A stretch of 64,000 bases of DNA from Salipaludibacillus sp. LMS25 (GTDB lineage: Bacteria; Bacillota; Bacilli; Bacillales; Salisediminibacteriaceae), in the NCBI RefSeq assembly GCF_024362805.1, contig NZ_CP093299.1, positions 2,946,001 through 3,010,000 on the forward strand. The letters are read 5' to 3'. The notes below the pieces were generated by a model. The model was not told the DNA's origin. It saw only the letters and a list, made by a program, of their open reading frames with translations, and did no database searches. The translations under genes were made by a program, and so were the position numbers. The first letter of the stretch is position 1. Each line of letters opens with the position of its first letter. Below, piece by piece: positions 25,401 through 36,935 of this stretch.

Positions 25401-26438
25401 ATGAGAGTAAAAATGCTTGGATGTTTACTAATGACAGCGCTACTAATCGCAGGCTGTAATACGAGTAACACCGGGGACAGTTCACCTGATACCACTCATA
25501 ATGTAGATGGTAACATTGTAAATGCCGAAGAATCGAACGGCACAAATATGTTTCCGCTTACTGGTATAAACACCAGTGGAAATGTAGATCATCGTGCAAT
25601 CGGTATTATGATTGAAAACTCAAAATCTGCTAGGCCTCAATCCGGTTTGTATCAAGCTGATGTGGTGTACGAAGTATTATCAGAAGGCCAAATTACACGG
25701 CTGCTCTCGCTGTTTCACAGCCAGCAGCCAGAGCGAATAGGTCCTGTTAGAAGTGCGAGGAATTATTATGTCCATTTAAACAACGGCTATGACGCCATTT
25801 ATGCCTCAGCTGGCGGTAGCCCGGGAGCATTAGAGCTTATAGCTCAGCAAGGGTATCCTCACATCAATGCTCTAAAATATGAGGGGAGTTTTTTTACAAG
25901 GTGGTCTGAGCGATCGGCTCCGCACAACATGTATACCTCTTACAGTCAATTGGTGGATGCGTCATCCCATGTAGGCTTATCGATGTCAGACCGTGAACCT
26001 CCTGAGTTACCATTTTCCGATGAAACAAGTCATGATGAGGCCAGTGAAGAGGCGATTGAAGTGTTAATAGATTACAACAGCACATCCAATAATGTATTAT
26101 TTGAATATGACGAAGAAATAAAACGTTACATACGTTCAGTTGGAGGCCAGCGGGTTGATGATCTGGAGACTGGAGAGCCTGTTGCACCTAAAAATGTATT
26201 TGTCATGGCCGCCTCTCACCAAGTGGTTGATGACCAAGGACGACGAAACATTAATATTGAATCCGGTGGTGCTGCCTATTTGATTCAGAATGGACAAGCT
26301 ACCGAAGCAGAATGGAAAAATGTTGAGGGCGTCATTTTACCTTTTAAAGATGGAGAGCCATTAAGCTTTTTGCCCGGACAAACATGGATTAACATCGTAG
26401 AAGATATCGGCGATGTGTCGTATCATTCTGCACCCTGA
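25401..26438 (+). CDS. yerB: YerB, DUF3048 lipoprotein
   Basis: 345 residues. Lipoprotein signal peptide MRVKMLGCLLMTALLIAGCN with lipobox LIAGC, so it is anchored to the outer face of the membrane. The mature part carries the DUF3048 pattern (ARPQSGLYQADVVYEVLSEG, PERIGPVRSARNYYV, AGGSPGALELI, APHNMYTS) and the C-terminal DUF3048_C region ending FLPGQTWINIV. Biochemical role unknown. It follows yerA by 37 bp and precedes yerC. Confidence 0.92.
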   Translation: MRVKMLGCLLMTALLIAGCNTSNTGDSSPDTTHNVDGNIVNAEESNGTNMFPLTGINTSGNVDHRAIGIMIENSKSARPQSGLYQADVVYEVLSEGQITRLLSLFHSQQPERIGPVRSARNYYVHLNNGYDAIYASAGGSPGALELIAQQGYPHINALKYEGSFFTRWSERSAPHNMYTSYSQLVDASSHVGLSMSDREPPELPFSDETSHDEASEEAIEVLIDYNSTSNNVLFEYDEEIKRYIRSVGGQRVDDLETGEPVAPKNVFVMAASHQVVDDQGRRNINIESGGAAYLIQNGQATEAEWKNVEGVILPFKDGEPLSFLPGQTWINIVEDIGDVSYHSAP

Positions 26439-26455
26439 TCGAAGAAAGGATGAAC

Positions 26456-26761
26456 ATGACCATGCAAATTGATAAGTTACGAGGAAAAGAATTAGATCAA
26501 CTTTTTAAGGCCATATTAAGTCTAAAAGATGTAGAGGAGTGCTATACATTTTTTGATGACCTCTGTACGATGAACGAAATACAGTCCCTCGCTCAGCGGT
26601 TGGAAGTAGCACGGATGCTCATGGAAGGCGACACTTACCAACGTATTGAGAAAGATACCGGTGCCAGCACCGCTACGATTTCAAGAGTTAAACGCTGTAT
26701 CAACTACGGTAACGACGGTTACAAATTCGCCTTGGACCGCGTAGCTGAAGAAAAAAAATAA
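26456..26761 (+). CDS. yerC: YerC, TrpR-like DNA-binding protein
   Basis: About 101 residues of the TrpR/YerC/YecD family. The helix-turn-helix is visible in EVARMLMEGDTYQRIEKDTG and ASTATISRVKRCINYGNDGY. Three possible starts lie close together (26450, 26456, 26462); AAAGGA at 26445-26450 excludes the first and fits the second at 5 nt or the third at 11 nt. Regulated genes are unknown. Followed by a terminator. Confidence 0.9.
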   Translation: MTMQIDKLRGKELDQLFKAILSLKDVEECYTFFDDLCTMNEIQSLAQRLEVARMLMEGDTYQRIEKDTGASTATISRVKRCINYGNDGYKFALDRVAEEKK

Positions 26762-26768
26762 TTTTTTT

Positions 26769-26798
26769 AGATCTGGTCGCACCCAGGTCTTTTTATTT
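26769..26798 (+). terminator. Terminator after yerC
   Basis: Arms AGATCTGG and CCAGGTCT (one G-T wobble) followed by TTTTATTTT. Confidence 0.85.
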
Positions 26799-26814
26799 TG
26801 GACATTAGAGGGGA

Positions 26815-27009
26815 TTGTGGAAAAACGACGGATTATTGCTGGAATCAAGGTAGAGATGCTGAAAAATGGTTAGAAGTAGCGTAAAAAAGCAGGTTAGTTG
26901 CAGAAAAACGAGAGGTTACCGCTGAAATAAGGTGGAGATGCTGAAAAATGGTTAGAAGTAGCGTAAAAAAGCAGGATTACTGCTGAAAACGAGAAGTTAA
27001 TGCTGAAAT
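26815..27009 (+). repeat. Family C repeat array C2
   Basis: Eight or so degenerate units, including a duplicated block of about 81 bp whose copies start GAGATGCTGAAAAATGGTTA near 26854 and 26934, each followed by AGTAGCGTAAAAAAGCAGG. The array runs into the stop codon and last codons of the minus-strand NERD gene. Confidence 0.8.
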
Positions 27010-27980
27010 AGTCCTTTCCTAGAGTACGAATAGTCAGATGGAAGGCGATAAGCACTATAATTATACTTTCCTATCATCTGGATAGTCATCATTTTGAATA
27101 AATAAGTCATCACATTTCGTGACTTTACTTTCAAAAATGTACGTGCCTGTTTATTTGTGATGACGTTGTTAATTAACAATGAATAATCCTCTAATGCCAG
27201 TAAATGCGCAAGTTTTGATTGATATCCACAAAAGTCACAGATCCACACTGCGTAGCGTCTCCTCATACCATATTTACGGCATTTATCACACCTGACGCCA
27301 TATATCAATTCATTTTTATCAATATTAAATTCTTTCAAAACATCCCATTTTTTAGGGACATGCAATTCTAGTAATTTTTTATTTATCTCATCAAGCATAT
27401 TAAATTGAAGAGGATGTTTAGAGGTTTCTTTTTCTAATTCACTTATTGTGGTGAGTACTGCATGAGCGTGTAAAACAGAGGAATTCCTATTCTCTATAAT
27501 GGTAGTAGGATGACTGATAACGACAAAAGGGTTGATAGTAATTTGAGGGAACCCGTACTTGTTGAGCAAACGACGTAGATGAAAATGCTGCATTTGTACT
27601 TGAGATATAGGATCAGGATACCCTTCAGTTTCACCGTGGATAGTCCGTCTCATTTGGTTAAGTGATAGGTCAAAGGACAGAACTCCAGAGAGATTCTTAA
27701 TTTCAAAAATGCAAAAAAAAGCTGGTGTAAGGAGCAATGTATCTAACTGAAAAAAACGGCTCATTCCGTCTGGTAATCTAAGATCATTGATTATGAAGCA
27801 GGTGTCTAATTCTAAATAATCAAGATAATAATCAAGAGCTAATTCACCTCGATAGCCTTTTTTATATTTCGCTAACATCTCTGCAACTGTAGAGGATTTA
27901 GGATGAGAAGGTGGGAGACGTCGAAGCAAAGACTCAAGTTGAAGAAGTGGTACGGGGATCGTACGTGGTTTAGAAATCAA
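26997..27980 (-). CDS. NERD-domain protein with C-terminal zinc ribbon
   Basis: 327 residues. The NERD (nuclease-related) domain covers about 35-150: KGYRGELALDYYLDYL, FFQLDTLLLTPAFFCIFEIK (D and ExK of a restriction-like nuclease core), then PISQVQMQHFHLRRLL. A zinc ribbon CDKCRKYG...CDFCGYQ sits near 230-255. Role in DNA processing is inferred from the fold only. The stop codon and the last residues (LFQH) lie in family C repeat sequence. Convergent with yerC. Confidence 0.82.
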   Translation of the reverse strand: MISKPRTIPVPLLQLESLLRRLPPSHPKSSTVAEMLAKYKKGYRGELALDYYLDYLELDTCFIINDLRLPDGMSRFFQLDTLLLTPAFFCIFEIKNLSGVLSFDLSLNQMRRTIHGETEGYPDPISQVQMQHFHLRRLLNKYGFPQITINPFVVISHPTTIIENRNSSVLHAHAVLTTISELEKETSKHPLQFNMLDEINKKLLELHVPKKWDVLKEFNIDKNELIYGVRCDKCRKYGMRRRYAVWICDFCGYQSKLAHLLALEDYSLLINNVITNKQARTFLKVKSRNVMTYLFKMMTIQMIGKYNYSAYRLPSDYSYSRKGLFQH

Positions 27981-28064
27981 TAGAATACCTCCTTTTTAAA
28001 TGACTATTCGACAATAAGGTAGTAAATTCCTTTTTATACGGGGGAGAAATTTCAAAGTTAATGA

Positions 28065-28250
28065 AAGACTGCTGAGAATAAAGCTAACGTTGCGTAAAAA
28101 AGTAGAGTTAGTGCTGAAAAACTAGGGGTGATTGCTGAAACTCTGGGTAGTGTTGCGTGAAAACGAGAGGTTAATGCTGAAATAAGGCGGAGTTGCTGAA
28201 AATAAGAGTGACGTTGCGTAAAAAAGCAGAGTTAATGCTGAAAGTCAGAT
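28065..28250 (+). repeat. Family C repeat array C3
   Basis: About eight units such as GACTGCTGAGAATAAAGC, TTGCGTAAAAAAGTAGAG, GTGCTGAAAAACTAGGGG and ATGCTGAAATAAGGCGG, alternating TGCTGAAA and TTGCGTAAAAAA heads. It lies between the NERD gene start and the purU 3' region. Confidence 0.75.
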
Positions 28251-28299
28251 AAGCCCTTAAAACTTAATTGAGAAGCGAAAAAACAAAATTGGTCCTTGA

Positions 28300-28400
28300 C
28301 CCGCGGTAAGAAGCTAACCCAAAAATGATCCTTGCCCCCCGAGAAGAGAAGCCAGTCCCAAAATGATTCCTGATCCCCAGAGAAGAGAAGCCATCCCCGT
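28300..28400. repeat. Short tandem repeat between C3 and purU
   Basis: Two to three degenerate units of about 38 bp built on CCCAAAATGAT...CCC(G/A)GAGAAGAGAAGCC. Overlapping minus-strand ORFs here are low-complexity Gly/Leu/Ser products of the repeat, not genes. Confidence 0.6.
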
Positions 28401-28493
28401 TGAATCCAAGATAAAGCAGCCGATCCCAAAGTGGACGCAGCTGCCCCCAAGGTGAGAAAGCCCACCTAAAGTGAGAATTGCTGATAAAACGAA

Positions 28494-28523
28494 AATGAGG
28501 CGGGAACTCATCCCACCCTCATT
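28494..28523 (-). terminator. purU terminator (minus strand)
   Basis: Plus-strand arms AATGAGG (28494-28500) and CCTCATT (28517-28523) with further GGG/CCC pairing, immediately after the purU stop; on the minus strand it is followed by TTCGTTTT. Confidence 0.75.
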
Positions 28524-28525
28524 CA

Positions 28526-29422
28526 TTAAAAAACAACGGTTTTATTGTTATGGGCAATAATACGATCTTCCAGGTGCCATCCTACAGCTCGGGCTAAGAC
28601 AGATCGTTCAATATGACCGCCGATACGTTTTAAGTCATCCACGTGGTAGCGGTGATTAACACGATGTACATCTTGTTCAATAATTGGCCCTTCGTCCAGA
28701 TCATTCGTAACGTAATGGGATGTGGCACCAATCAATTTAACGCCTCGCTCGTATGCTCGTTCATACGGCTTCGCCCCAACAAAAGCAGGGAGAAATGAGT
28801 GATGAATGTTGATGATTTTCCCCGGATAATGAGCGACAAACTCCGGTGAAAGAATTTGCATATAACGCGCTAAGACTATAACATCCACTTTATCCTTCAA
28901 TAGAGCAAGCTGTTCTTGCTCTGCTTCTTTTTTTGTATCCTTGGTCACAGGAATGTGATAAAAAGGAATATTGAATGACTCTACTAGTTCCCGGTGGTCT
29001 GGGTGATTACTAATGACCATTGGAACTTCAGCAGTAAGATCTCCGGATTGTAATTGCCATAATAACTCAAGGAGACAATGCTCTTGTTTGGAAACAAAAA
29101 TGGCCATTCTTTTTAACTGGTCGGCAAAGGAAAGCCGCCATTCCATCTTAAACGTGTTAGCTACTTCTTCGAATTCTCTTACTAATGTGTCCTCGTAATC
29201 TTTCATCTCAGGCATGTCGAATGCGACTCGCATAAAAAATTGCCCGCCTTCAGGATCGGTTGTATATTGGTCAGATTGTACAATATTCGCTTTTCTATCG
29301 TATAAAAATTTTGACACAGCAGCCACGATACCTGGTTGATCTAAGCAGGTGATCAATAATCTGGCATGATTTTGGTGGCGGTCAAAATAAGCTTGTAATC
29401 GGTGATTCATTTTTACGTTCAT
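28526..29422 (-). CDS. purU: PurU, formyltetrahydrofolate deformylase
   Basis: Hydrolyses 10-formyl-THF to formate and THF, balancing one-carbon units. 298 residues from the ATG at 29422, chosen because GGAGGATATT lies just upstream; the longer frame starts at a TTG inside that ribosome binding site. An N-terminal ACT domain (ARLLITCLDQPGIVAAVSKF, about 15-90) precedes the formyltransferase-like domain (ISNHPDHRELVESFNIPFYH, VLARYMQILSPEF, the INIHHSFLPAFVGAKPYERA motif with catalytic His, and ATSHYVTNDLDEGPII with Asp). A terminator follows directly. Confidence 0.96.
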   Translation of the reverse strand: MNVKMNHRLQAYFDRHQNHARLLITCLDQPGIVAAVSKFLYDRKANIVQSDQYTTDPEGGQFFMRVAFDMPEMKDYEDTLVREFEEVANTFKMEWRLSFADQLKRMAIFVSKQEHCLLELLWQLQSGDLTAEVPMVISNHPDHRELVESFNIPFYHIPVTKDTKKEAEQEQLALLKDKVDVIVLARYMQILSPEFVAHYPGKIINIHHSFLPAFVGAKPYERAYERGVKLIGATSHYVTNDLDEGPIIEQDVHRVNHRYHVDDLKRIGGHIERSVLARAVGWHLEDRIIAHNNKTVVF

Positions 29423-29805
29423 AATATCCTCCAATCATTTATTAAATAAAATCGACTAAATAGTGGCTGCTGAATGTAACTAAGAGGTACCGCTGTTTAT
29501 TGTGGAGAACTGCCACAGGATTCGCTTTTTCCGTTCTCCAAGATTTTCCGCTATTCCAGTACACCTTTTTTAAGCATGTCACAATTTTTTTGACTACATG
29601 GTAGAATTTTTTTGACGCGTGATGTGAAAAAATCCACTGTCATCATAGACATATCAAGGTATTCAGTCAGCCCAAAGTAAGTGAGTTTTTCTAGTTTCCT
29701 TGAAAATGAACTGTATTAAAGAGATAAAGTGTTAAAATGCATAAACATTATTATACCATGCTCTATAATCCTTTAGCATATAAAATTGATCACACCTTGG
29801 AGGAT
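29423..29805. other. Divergent intergenic region purU / pcrB
   Basis: No gene is supported. It contains T-rich stretches (two TTTTTTTGAC occurrences near 29588 and 29607) but no recognisable RNA element or operator. Promoters for purU on the minus strand are not clear. Confidence 0.4.
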
Positions 29806-29810
29806 TAGTG

Positions 29811-29839
29811 TCGAGACTCCCAGCGTTTTTTGATATACT
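29811..29839 (+). promoter_or_regulatory. Candidate pcrB-pcrA-ligA promoter
   Basis: TCGAGA (29811-29816), 17-bp spacer, TATACT (29834-29839), 38 bp before the pcrB start. Confidence 0.5.
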
Positions 29840-29877
29840 ATGTCACAGACAAATATAGATTGGAGATATAGATAATT

Positions 29878-30582
29878 ATGAAAGCGTACCATGAATGGCG
29901 ACATGTTTTTAAATTGGATCCGGCTAAACCAATTGATGAGACCGCCCTTGAACAGCTGTGTGAATCAGGGACAGATGCCATCATCATTGGTGGAAGTGAT
30001 AATATAACAGAAGAAAATACGTTAGACTTACTTATGCGTGTACGTCGTTATAGTGTGGCTTGTGCCCTTGAAGTAAGTACATTAAATGCTGTTGTCCCGG
30101 GATTTGATTACTTTTTAATTCCGTCAGTCTTAAATACGCGCAATACCACGTGGCTCAATGGCTTACACCACCGTGCTTTAAAAGAGTTTGGGCATATGAT
30201 GAATTTTGAAGAAGTTTTATCAGAAGGGTATTGTGTCCTGAACAAAAACTCGAAAGTGGCTCAAGTGACGGAAGCTGAGACAGACTTAGGGAAAGATGAC
30301 GTTGTGGCTTATGCGAGAATGACCGACCAGCTATTCCATATGCCGATTTTTTACCTGGAGTACAGCGGAACTTATGGCGATCCTGATACCGTGCAAGACG
30401 TGAATCACATTCTTGAAAAATCACAATTGTTTTACGGTGGCGGTATCACATCTGTGGAGCAAGCGGAAGAAATGGCGGAGCGAGCAGATACCATTGTTGT
30501 AGGAAATGTAATCTATACAGATTTAAAGACAGCCCTCAAAACCGTTCACGCTGTGAAAAAGCAAGTGGACGAGCGGCAATAA
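29878..30582 (+). CDS. pcrB: PcrB, heptaprenylglyceryl phosphate synthase
   Basis: TIM-barrel prenyltransferase that joins heptaprenyl diphosphate to glycerol-1-phosphate to make an archaeal-type ether lipid precursor in Bacilli. 234 residues, normal length. HVFKLDPAKPID at the N-terminus, DAIIIGGSDNITEEN, the YLEYSGTYGDP segment and the phosphate-binding LFYGGGITSVEQA and VVGNVIY near the C-terminus are all present. First gene of pcrB-pcrA-ligA. Confidence 0.95.
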   Translation: MKAYHEWRHVFKLDPAKPIDETALEQLCESGTDAIIIGGSDNITEENTLDLLMRVRRYSVACALEVSTLNAVVPGFDYFLIPSVLNTRNTTWLNGLHHRALKEFGHMMNFEEVLSEGYCVLNKNSKVAQVTEAETDLGKDDVVAYARMTDQLFHMPIFYLEYSGTYGDPDTVQDVNHILEKSQLFYGGGITSVEQAEEMAERADTIVVGNVIYTDLKTALKTVHAVKKQVDERQ

Positions 30583-30630
30583 AAAGCGTAAAATAACTAT
30601 TAAGAGAACGTACGTTTGGATGGTGATAAT

Positions 30631-32853
30631 GTGAAACATGAATTACTGGAAGGCTTAAACCCTGAACAGCAGAACGCTGTTAAGCATAATGAAGGACCAT
30701 TACTTATCATGGCAGGGGCTGGTAGTGGAAAGACGCGTGTCTTGACCCATCGTATTGCCTATTTAATTGGTGAAAAAGGTGTGCCACACTGGTCTATTTT
30801 AGCGATTACTTTTACGAACAAGGCTGCAAGGGAAATGAAGGACAGAGTCTCACGCATTATTGGTGGAGAAGCGGAAGATATGTGGATGTCTACGTTCCAC
30901 TCTATGTGCGTTAGGATTCTGAGACGTGACATCGATCGCATCGGCTTTAATCGAAACTTCACAATATTAGATTCTACGGATCAAAAGTCTGTCATTAAAC
31001 GTCTCGTGAAGGAAATGAACATCGACCCGAAAAAGTTTGATCCAAGGACCATCCTTGGAACAATTAGTTCTGCAAAAAACGAACTAAAAACACCTGAAGA
31101 CTTTGGTAAAACAGCAAATGGCTATTACGAGGATACCGTTTATAATGTTTATAAAGCGTATCAACGTGAGTTAAAGAAAAATCAAGCGCTGGATTTTGAT
31201 GATTTAATTATGACGACAATCATGCTATTTAAACAAGTGCCAGAAGTGCTTGAATACTATCAACGACGCTTTAGATACGTGATGGTGGACGAGTATCAAG
31301 ATACGAACAGGGCACAATATGTGCTAGTGAACATGATTGCTGACCGTCATAAAAACATCTGTGTTGTCGGTGACTCAGACCAGTCTATTTATCGCTGGCG
31401 TGGAGCAGATATAAAAAATATTCTCTCTTTTGAAAAAGATTATGAAAATGCGACTGTTGTGATGCTAGAACAAAATTATCGTTCAACGAAGCGAATTCTT
31501 GAGGCAGCTAACAAAGTCATTGACCATAACAGCGGTCGCAAGCCAAAAAACTTGTGGACGGAAAATATAGAAGGCGACAAGCTGACTTATTATGAAGCAG
31601 ATAATGAACATGATGAAGCCCAATATGTGGTAGGGAAAGTGAAAGAATACATTGAAAACGGCACCTATAAAGCATCAGATGTAGCTGTTCTTTATCGAAC
31701 GAATGCACAATCACGTGTTATTGAGGAATTGTTCGTGAAATCAAGTTTGCCCTATACCATTGTCGGCGGCACAAAATTCTATGACAGAAAAGAAATTAAA
31801 GATTTACTTGCCTATTTAAGACTCGTGGCTAATCCTGATGACGACATTAGTTTCCGGAGAATCATTAATGTCCCAAAAAGAGGGATTGGCAATACGACGC
31901 TCGATAAACTCCAAGCCTATGCGACACAACATGAGTTATCGTTGTTCCAAACAATTCAAGAAATCGAGCAAGTTGGGTTAAGTGCGCGCTTTGCAAAAAC
32001 ATTGCGAGAATTTGGAGAGCAGTTACACGGTTGGGTGCAAATGCAAGAATATTTGCCTGTTATGGAGCTAGTTGAGGAACTGCTCGAAAAGACAGGCTAC
32101 CGTGGCATGCTAAAAAATGATAAAAGCCTGGAGTCAGAAGGCAGGCTAGAGAATATAAACGAATTTTTAACAGTAGCTAAAGAATTTGAAGAAACGAATG
32201 AAGATAAGACATTAATTGCCTTTTTAACAGATTTAGCACTCATCGCTGATATTGACCAAGTGGATAATGATGATGCAACAGCAGATGAAAAAATTCTTCT
32301 TATGACGTTACACTCTGCAAAAGGACTGGAGTTCCCAGTTGTGTTTCTTATCGGATTAGAGGAAGGTGTTTTCCCTCATAGTCGTGCTTTAATGGAAGAA
32401 GTAGAAATGGAAGAGGAGAGACGGCTTGCTTACGTTGGAATTACACGTGCTGAGCGCCATCTCTATTTAAGCCGAGCGAGGATGCGGACATTATATGGTC
32501 GGACGAATATGAATCCCCCCTCCCGTTTCTTAAACGAAATTCCTAAGGATTTAATGGAAGGGACAGAGGTACAATCGGCAGATCCACCATGGTTGCGTCC
32601 CTCTCAAAGAACAGGTGCGCCAGAAACGGCGGTACGTGACCGGAAAAAATCTGTCGTTCGCCCGCAAACAACGACAACTGCCGGTGCCTCTTTTGCATGG
32701 CAAGTAGGGGATAAAGCGAACCATAAAAAGTGGGGACAAGGTACGGTCGTTAGTATAAAGGGCAGCGGTGAAAATATTGAATTAGATATTGCATTTCCGC
32801 AAGTTGGGGTTAAACGACTAGCAGCGAAGTTTGCTCCTATTACGAAAGGATAA
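30631..32853 (+). CDS. pcrA: PcrA, ATP-dependent DNA helicase (UvrD/Rep family)
   Basis: SF1A 3'-5' helicase for repair, rolling-circle plasmid replication and removal of transcription conflicts. 740 residues from GTG 30631, with GGATGGTGAT as ribosome binding site; the TTG at 30616 overlaps that site. Motifs: Walker A GAGSGKTR (about 29-36), motif [10 protein letters not shown] near 220, QNYRST near 285, LHSAKGLEF near 565, and the C-terminal Tudor-like domain [20 protein letters not shown]. Gap to ligA is 11 bp. Confidence 0.97.
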   Translation: MKHELLEGLNPEQQNAVKHNEGPLLIMAGAGSGKTRVLTHRIAYLIGEKGVPHWSILAITFTNKAAREMKDRVSRIIGGEAEDMWMSTFHSMCVRILRRDIDRIGFNRNFTILDSTDQKSVIKRLVKEMNIDPKKFDPRTILGTISSAKNELKTPEDFGKTANGYYEDTVYNVYKAYQRELKKNQALDFDDLIMTTIMLFKQVPEVLEYYQRRFRYVMVDEYQDTNRAQYVLVNMIADRHKNICVVGDSDQSIYRWRGADIKNILSFEKDYENATVVMLEQNYRSTKRILEAANKVIDHNSGRKPKNLWTENIEGDKLTYYEADNEHDEAQYVVGKVKEYIENGTYKASDVAVLYRTNAQSRVIEELFVKSSLPYTIVGGTKFYDRKEIKDLLAYLRLVANPDDDISFRRIINVPKRGIGNTTLDKLQAYATQHELSLFQTIQEIEQVGLSARFAKTLREFGEQLHGWVQMQEYLPVMELVEELLEKTGYRGMLKNDKSLESEGRLENINEFLTVAKEFEETNEDKTLIAFLTDLALIADIDQVDNDDATADEKILLMTLHSAKGLEFPVVFLIGLEEGVFPHSRALMEEVEMEEERRLAYVGITRAERHLYLSRARMRTLYGRTNMNPPSRFLNEIPKDLMEGTEVQSADPPWLRPSQRTGAPETAVRDRKKSVVRPQTTTTAGASFAWQVGDKANHKKWGQGTVVSIKGSGENIELDIAFPQVGVKRLAAKFAPITKG

Positions 32854-32858
32854 GGTGA

Positions 32859-34880
<2,022 letters not shown>

Positions 34881-34967
34881 ATAAAGCTAAGCTTCAATCA
34901 GTGGGAGTTTTCCTTCATCCCCCACTGATTGTTCGTTTAACTTACTGCCCCTTAAGAGCGGGATAAA
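34881..34967 (-). repeat. Dispersed element A, copy A5 (first hairpin deleted)
   Basis: 87 bp, bounded by ATAAA at 34881-34885 and 34963-34967. It keeps the second hairpin (AATCAGTGGGAG...CCCACTGATT) and the far end (CTGCCCCTTAAGAGCGGG). It begins at the base after the ligA stop codon and may act as the ligA terminator. Confidence 0.9.
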
Positions 34968-35089
34968 AAATGACAAAAATAGTGGCTAGACCGTTTGTCC
35001 TTTCTATGAGAAAATATGATGTAGATCATCAAAGTTGAGGCGATGACAGTCTAATTACGCCATAAACAAATGGCGGGGAGTGTGGAAGA

Positions 35090-36265
35090 ATGAAGAAGAA
35101 ATGGGGCGTGCTTAGTCTCGTATTTGTTATAACATTAACAGGGTGTATCCCTGGTTTAGAACGGGCAGAGGAAGATGTCATTGTTGTTGAAGAAACTGAG
35201 GAAGAAGATAATATAACAGAATATCTTATTACACCGACGATCGAGTCACCGGATCACTTTTATCGCAACGTGCTTGTGGATGGCACATATCAAAGAAGTG
35301 AAGCACGAGGTACAACCGCCCATGCCATGAATAATCGAATTGACATTGACCAATTTGAATTGGGTCTCATGGAGATTGCCAGTGGCGTCTATGAACAAGA
35401 AAACTACTTTTTTCAAGAAGGGTCTCATCTTTCTGGAGAGTTGATCAATTCGTGGCTGAGACGGTATGACAAAGATGATAATCCGGAGGGGTTAAATCCT
35501 GCTCCTGGGTCTGGTGATTCTGAAAAAGACCGCCTTGCTGATAAGCCACTCGTCATTTCACATATAATGGAGCATAATTATTACACTGGTAATGACGAAT
35601 CAGGTGTGAACTTAAGTGGTGTGGTGATTGGTATATCATTACGTTCTGTTTATTATTTCAGAACAGAAGATGACGATGGTGGCTACTATTTTCATGAAAA
35701 AGAAGTAAAACCTAAAAAGGCTCTTGAGCAAGGTGAAGAAGCTGCTCAAAAAATATTAGAACGACTCCGTGAGATGGAAGGCCTAGAAGACGTGCCAGTG
35801 ACAGTTGCTCTTTATCAAGAAGAGGCAAGGGGCTCCATCGTCCCTGGGACATTTGTCGCCATGTCTCAAGCTGGAAGCGGAGATGAGTCACTTGGTAATT
35901 GGGAGTCTATAAATGAAGAATTTATCGTCTTTCCATCAAGCCGTGCTCGTGATGTACAACCGGAGATTTCTGAAAAATTTACTCATTTTCGGCAAGATAT
36001 AGAAACATTTTTTGAGTCAAATGTTGGTGTCGTTGGTAAAGGACGATACAAAAATGACAGCCTCCAAGAATTAAAAGTTGAGATCAATCTTCAATCACAT
36101 GGTAAAGCGGAAATCGTAGCGTTAACGCAATATTTAAGCGGAATAATAGAAAATGCTTTTGGCACTAAAGCCCCTGTATACATTTATGTAAATTCGGTGA
36201 ACGGAGCCGAATCTCTCATTGTTCAATTACCTGAGCAAGATCCTTATATTCACGTTTACCGATAA
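35090..36265 (+). CDS. camS: CamS family lipoprotein
   Basis: 391 residues. Lipoprotein signal peptide with lipobox LTGC (residues 16-19). The mature part matches CamS, the lipoprotein whose signal peptide gives the cAM373 sex-pheromone peptide in Staphylococcus; in B. subtilis the gene at this place is yerH. Seen: LITPTIESPDHFYRNVLVDG, ELGLMEIASGVYEQENYFFQEG, PLVISHIMEHNYY. Function in Bacillus unknown. Its TAA stop lies within the ATAAA boundary of repeat B4. Confidence 0.93.
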   Translation: MKKKWGVLSLVFVITLTGCIPGLERAEEDVIVVEETEEEDNITEYLITPTIESPDHFYRNVLVDGTYQRSEARGTTAHAMNNRIDIDQFELGLMEIASGVYEQENYFFQEGSHLSGELINSWLRRYDKDDNPEGLNPAPGSGDSEKDRLADKPLVISHIMEHNYYTGNDESGVNLSGVVIGISLRSVYYFRTEDDDGGYYFHEKEVKPKKALEQGEEAAQKILERLREMEGLEDVPVTVALYQEEARGSIVPGTFVAMSQAGSGDESLGNWESINEEFIVFPSSRARDVQPEISEKFTHFRQDIETFFESNVGVVGKGRYKNDSLQELKVEINLQSHGKAEIVALTQYLSGIIENAFGTKAPVYIYVNSVNGAESLIVQLPEQDPYIHVYR

Positions 36266-36418
36266 AAACGACCCTTCAATCAGTGGGAGTTTTTGTTCTT
36301 CCACTGATTGTTAGTTGAGTTAATCAGGCCATTAGCGTCCATTATCACCCGACTAAATAGAGTAATCTTTGCTCTCTATTTTGAACCGGGAGTTTTACGG
36401 ACGGTTATCTGTGATAAA
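36262..36418 (-). repeat. Dispersed element B, copy B4 (full length)
   Basis: 157 bp in minus orientation with ATAAA at 36262-36266 and 36414-36418. Both hairpins are present: AATCAGTGG...CCACTGATT and the CGTCC(A/G)T / ACGGACG long stem. The left ATAAA overlaps the camS stop codon. Confidence 0.92.
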
Positions 36419-36435
36419 CTCCACGATGAATGTCC

Positions 36436-36463
36436 CAGTCACTGATGTGGCTGGTTTTTTTTG
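36436..36463 (+). terminator. Rho-independent terminator downstream of camS
   Basis: CCAGTCAC and GTGGCTGG pair (one wobble) around TGAT, then TTTTTTTT. This is probably the original camS terminator, now separated from the gene by element B4. Confidence 0.85.
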
Positions 36464-36545
36464 AAGAGAAGCTCATGTTCCTTTTAAACTTAGCTCAAAG
36501 GAAGAGACCCTTCTAAAGGGGGGTTGTCTCTATTCAATCCACGGA

Positions 36546-36574
36546 TTGCTTGAAGCGTGCTTCTTTGGTATGAT
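36546..36574 (+). promoter_or_regulatory. Candidate gatCAB promoter
   Basis: TTGCTT (36546-36551), 17-bp spacer ending in TGG, TATGAT (36569-36574). Confidence 0.6.
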
Positions 36575-36631
36575 CATACTATTGTGAAGTCAGGATTTAG
36601 AGCGATTATTCAAAATTTTGGAGGTGTCATG

Positions 36632-36922
36632 ATGGAACGTATTACGAAAGAACAAGTCAAACATGTTGCTAATTTAGCAAGGCTTGAATTTACAGAGAAA
36701 GAAATAGAGAGCTATGCGTACCAGCTTGATGAAATTATTGCCTTTGCAGAACTACTCAATGAAGTGGACACAGACAATGTAGAACCAACATCTCATGTAC
36801 TAGATGTTCGAAATGTTCTTCGCGAAGACGAGATGAAATCATCCTTATCAAATGATGAGGCATTAAAAAATGCACCAGATCAAAAAGATGGCCAATTTAA
36901 AGTGCCATCAGTGCTTGAATAA
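36632..36922 (+). CDS. gatC: GatC, Asp/Glu-tRNA amidotransferase subunit C
   Basis: 96 residues, the small scaffold subunit of GatCAB, which amidates mischarged Glu-tRNA(Gln) and Asp-tRNA(Asn). [20 protein letters not shown] and the [15 protein letters not shown] hinge identify it. ATG 36632 is 7 nt after GGAGG; the open frame upstream is not translated. 13 bp to gatA. Confidence 0.96.
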   Translation: MERITKEQVKHVANLARLEFTEKEIESYAYQLDEIIAFAELLNEVDTDNVEPTSHVLDVRNVLREDEMKSSLSNDEALKNAPDQKDGQFKVPSVLE

Positions 36923-36935
36923 GGAGGAACTTATT

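Noticed and set aside
16054..28250. Family C arrays as CRISPR
   Set aside because: Units are degenerate and contiguous, with no conserved repeat alternating with unique spacers, and no cas genes are present.
28232..28526. Overlapping minus-strand ORFs rich in Gly, Leu, Ser and Trp between array C3 and purU
   Set aside because: They are translations of a short tandem repeat and include the purU terminator; no ribosome binding site and no family resemblance.
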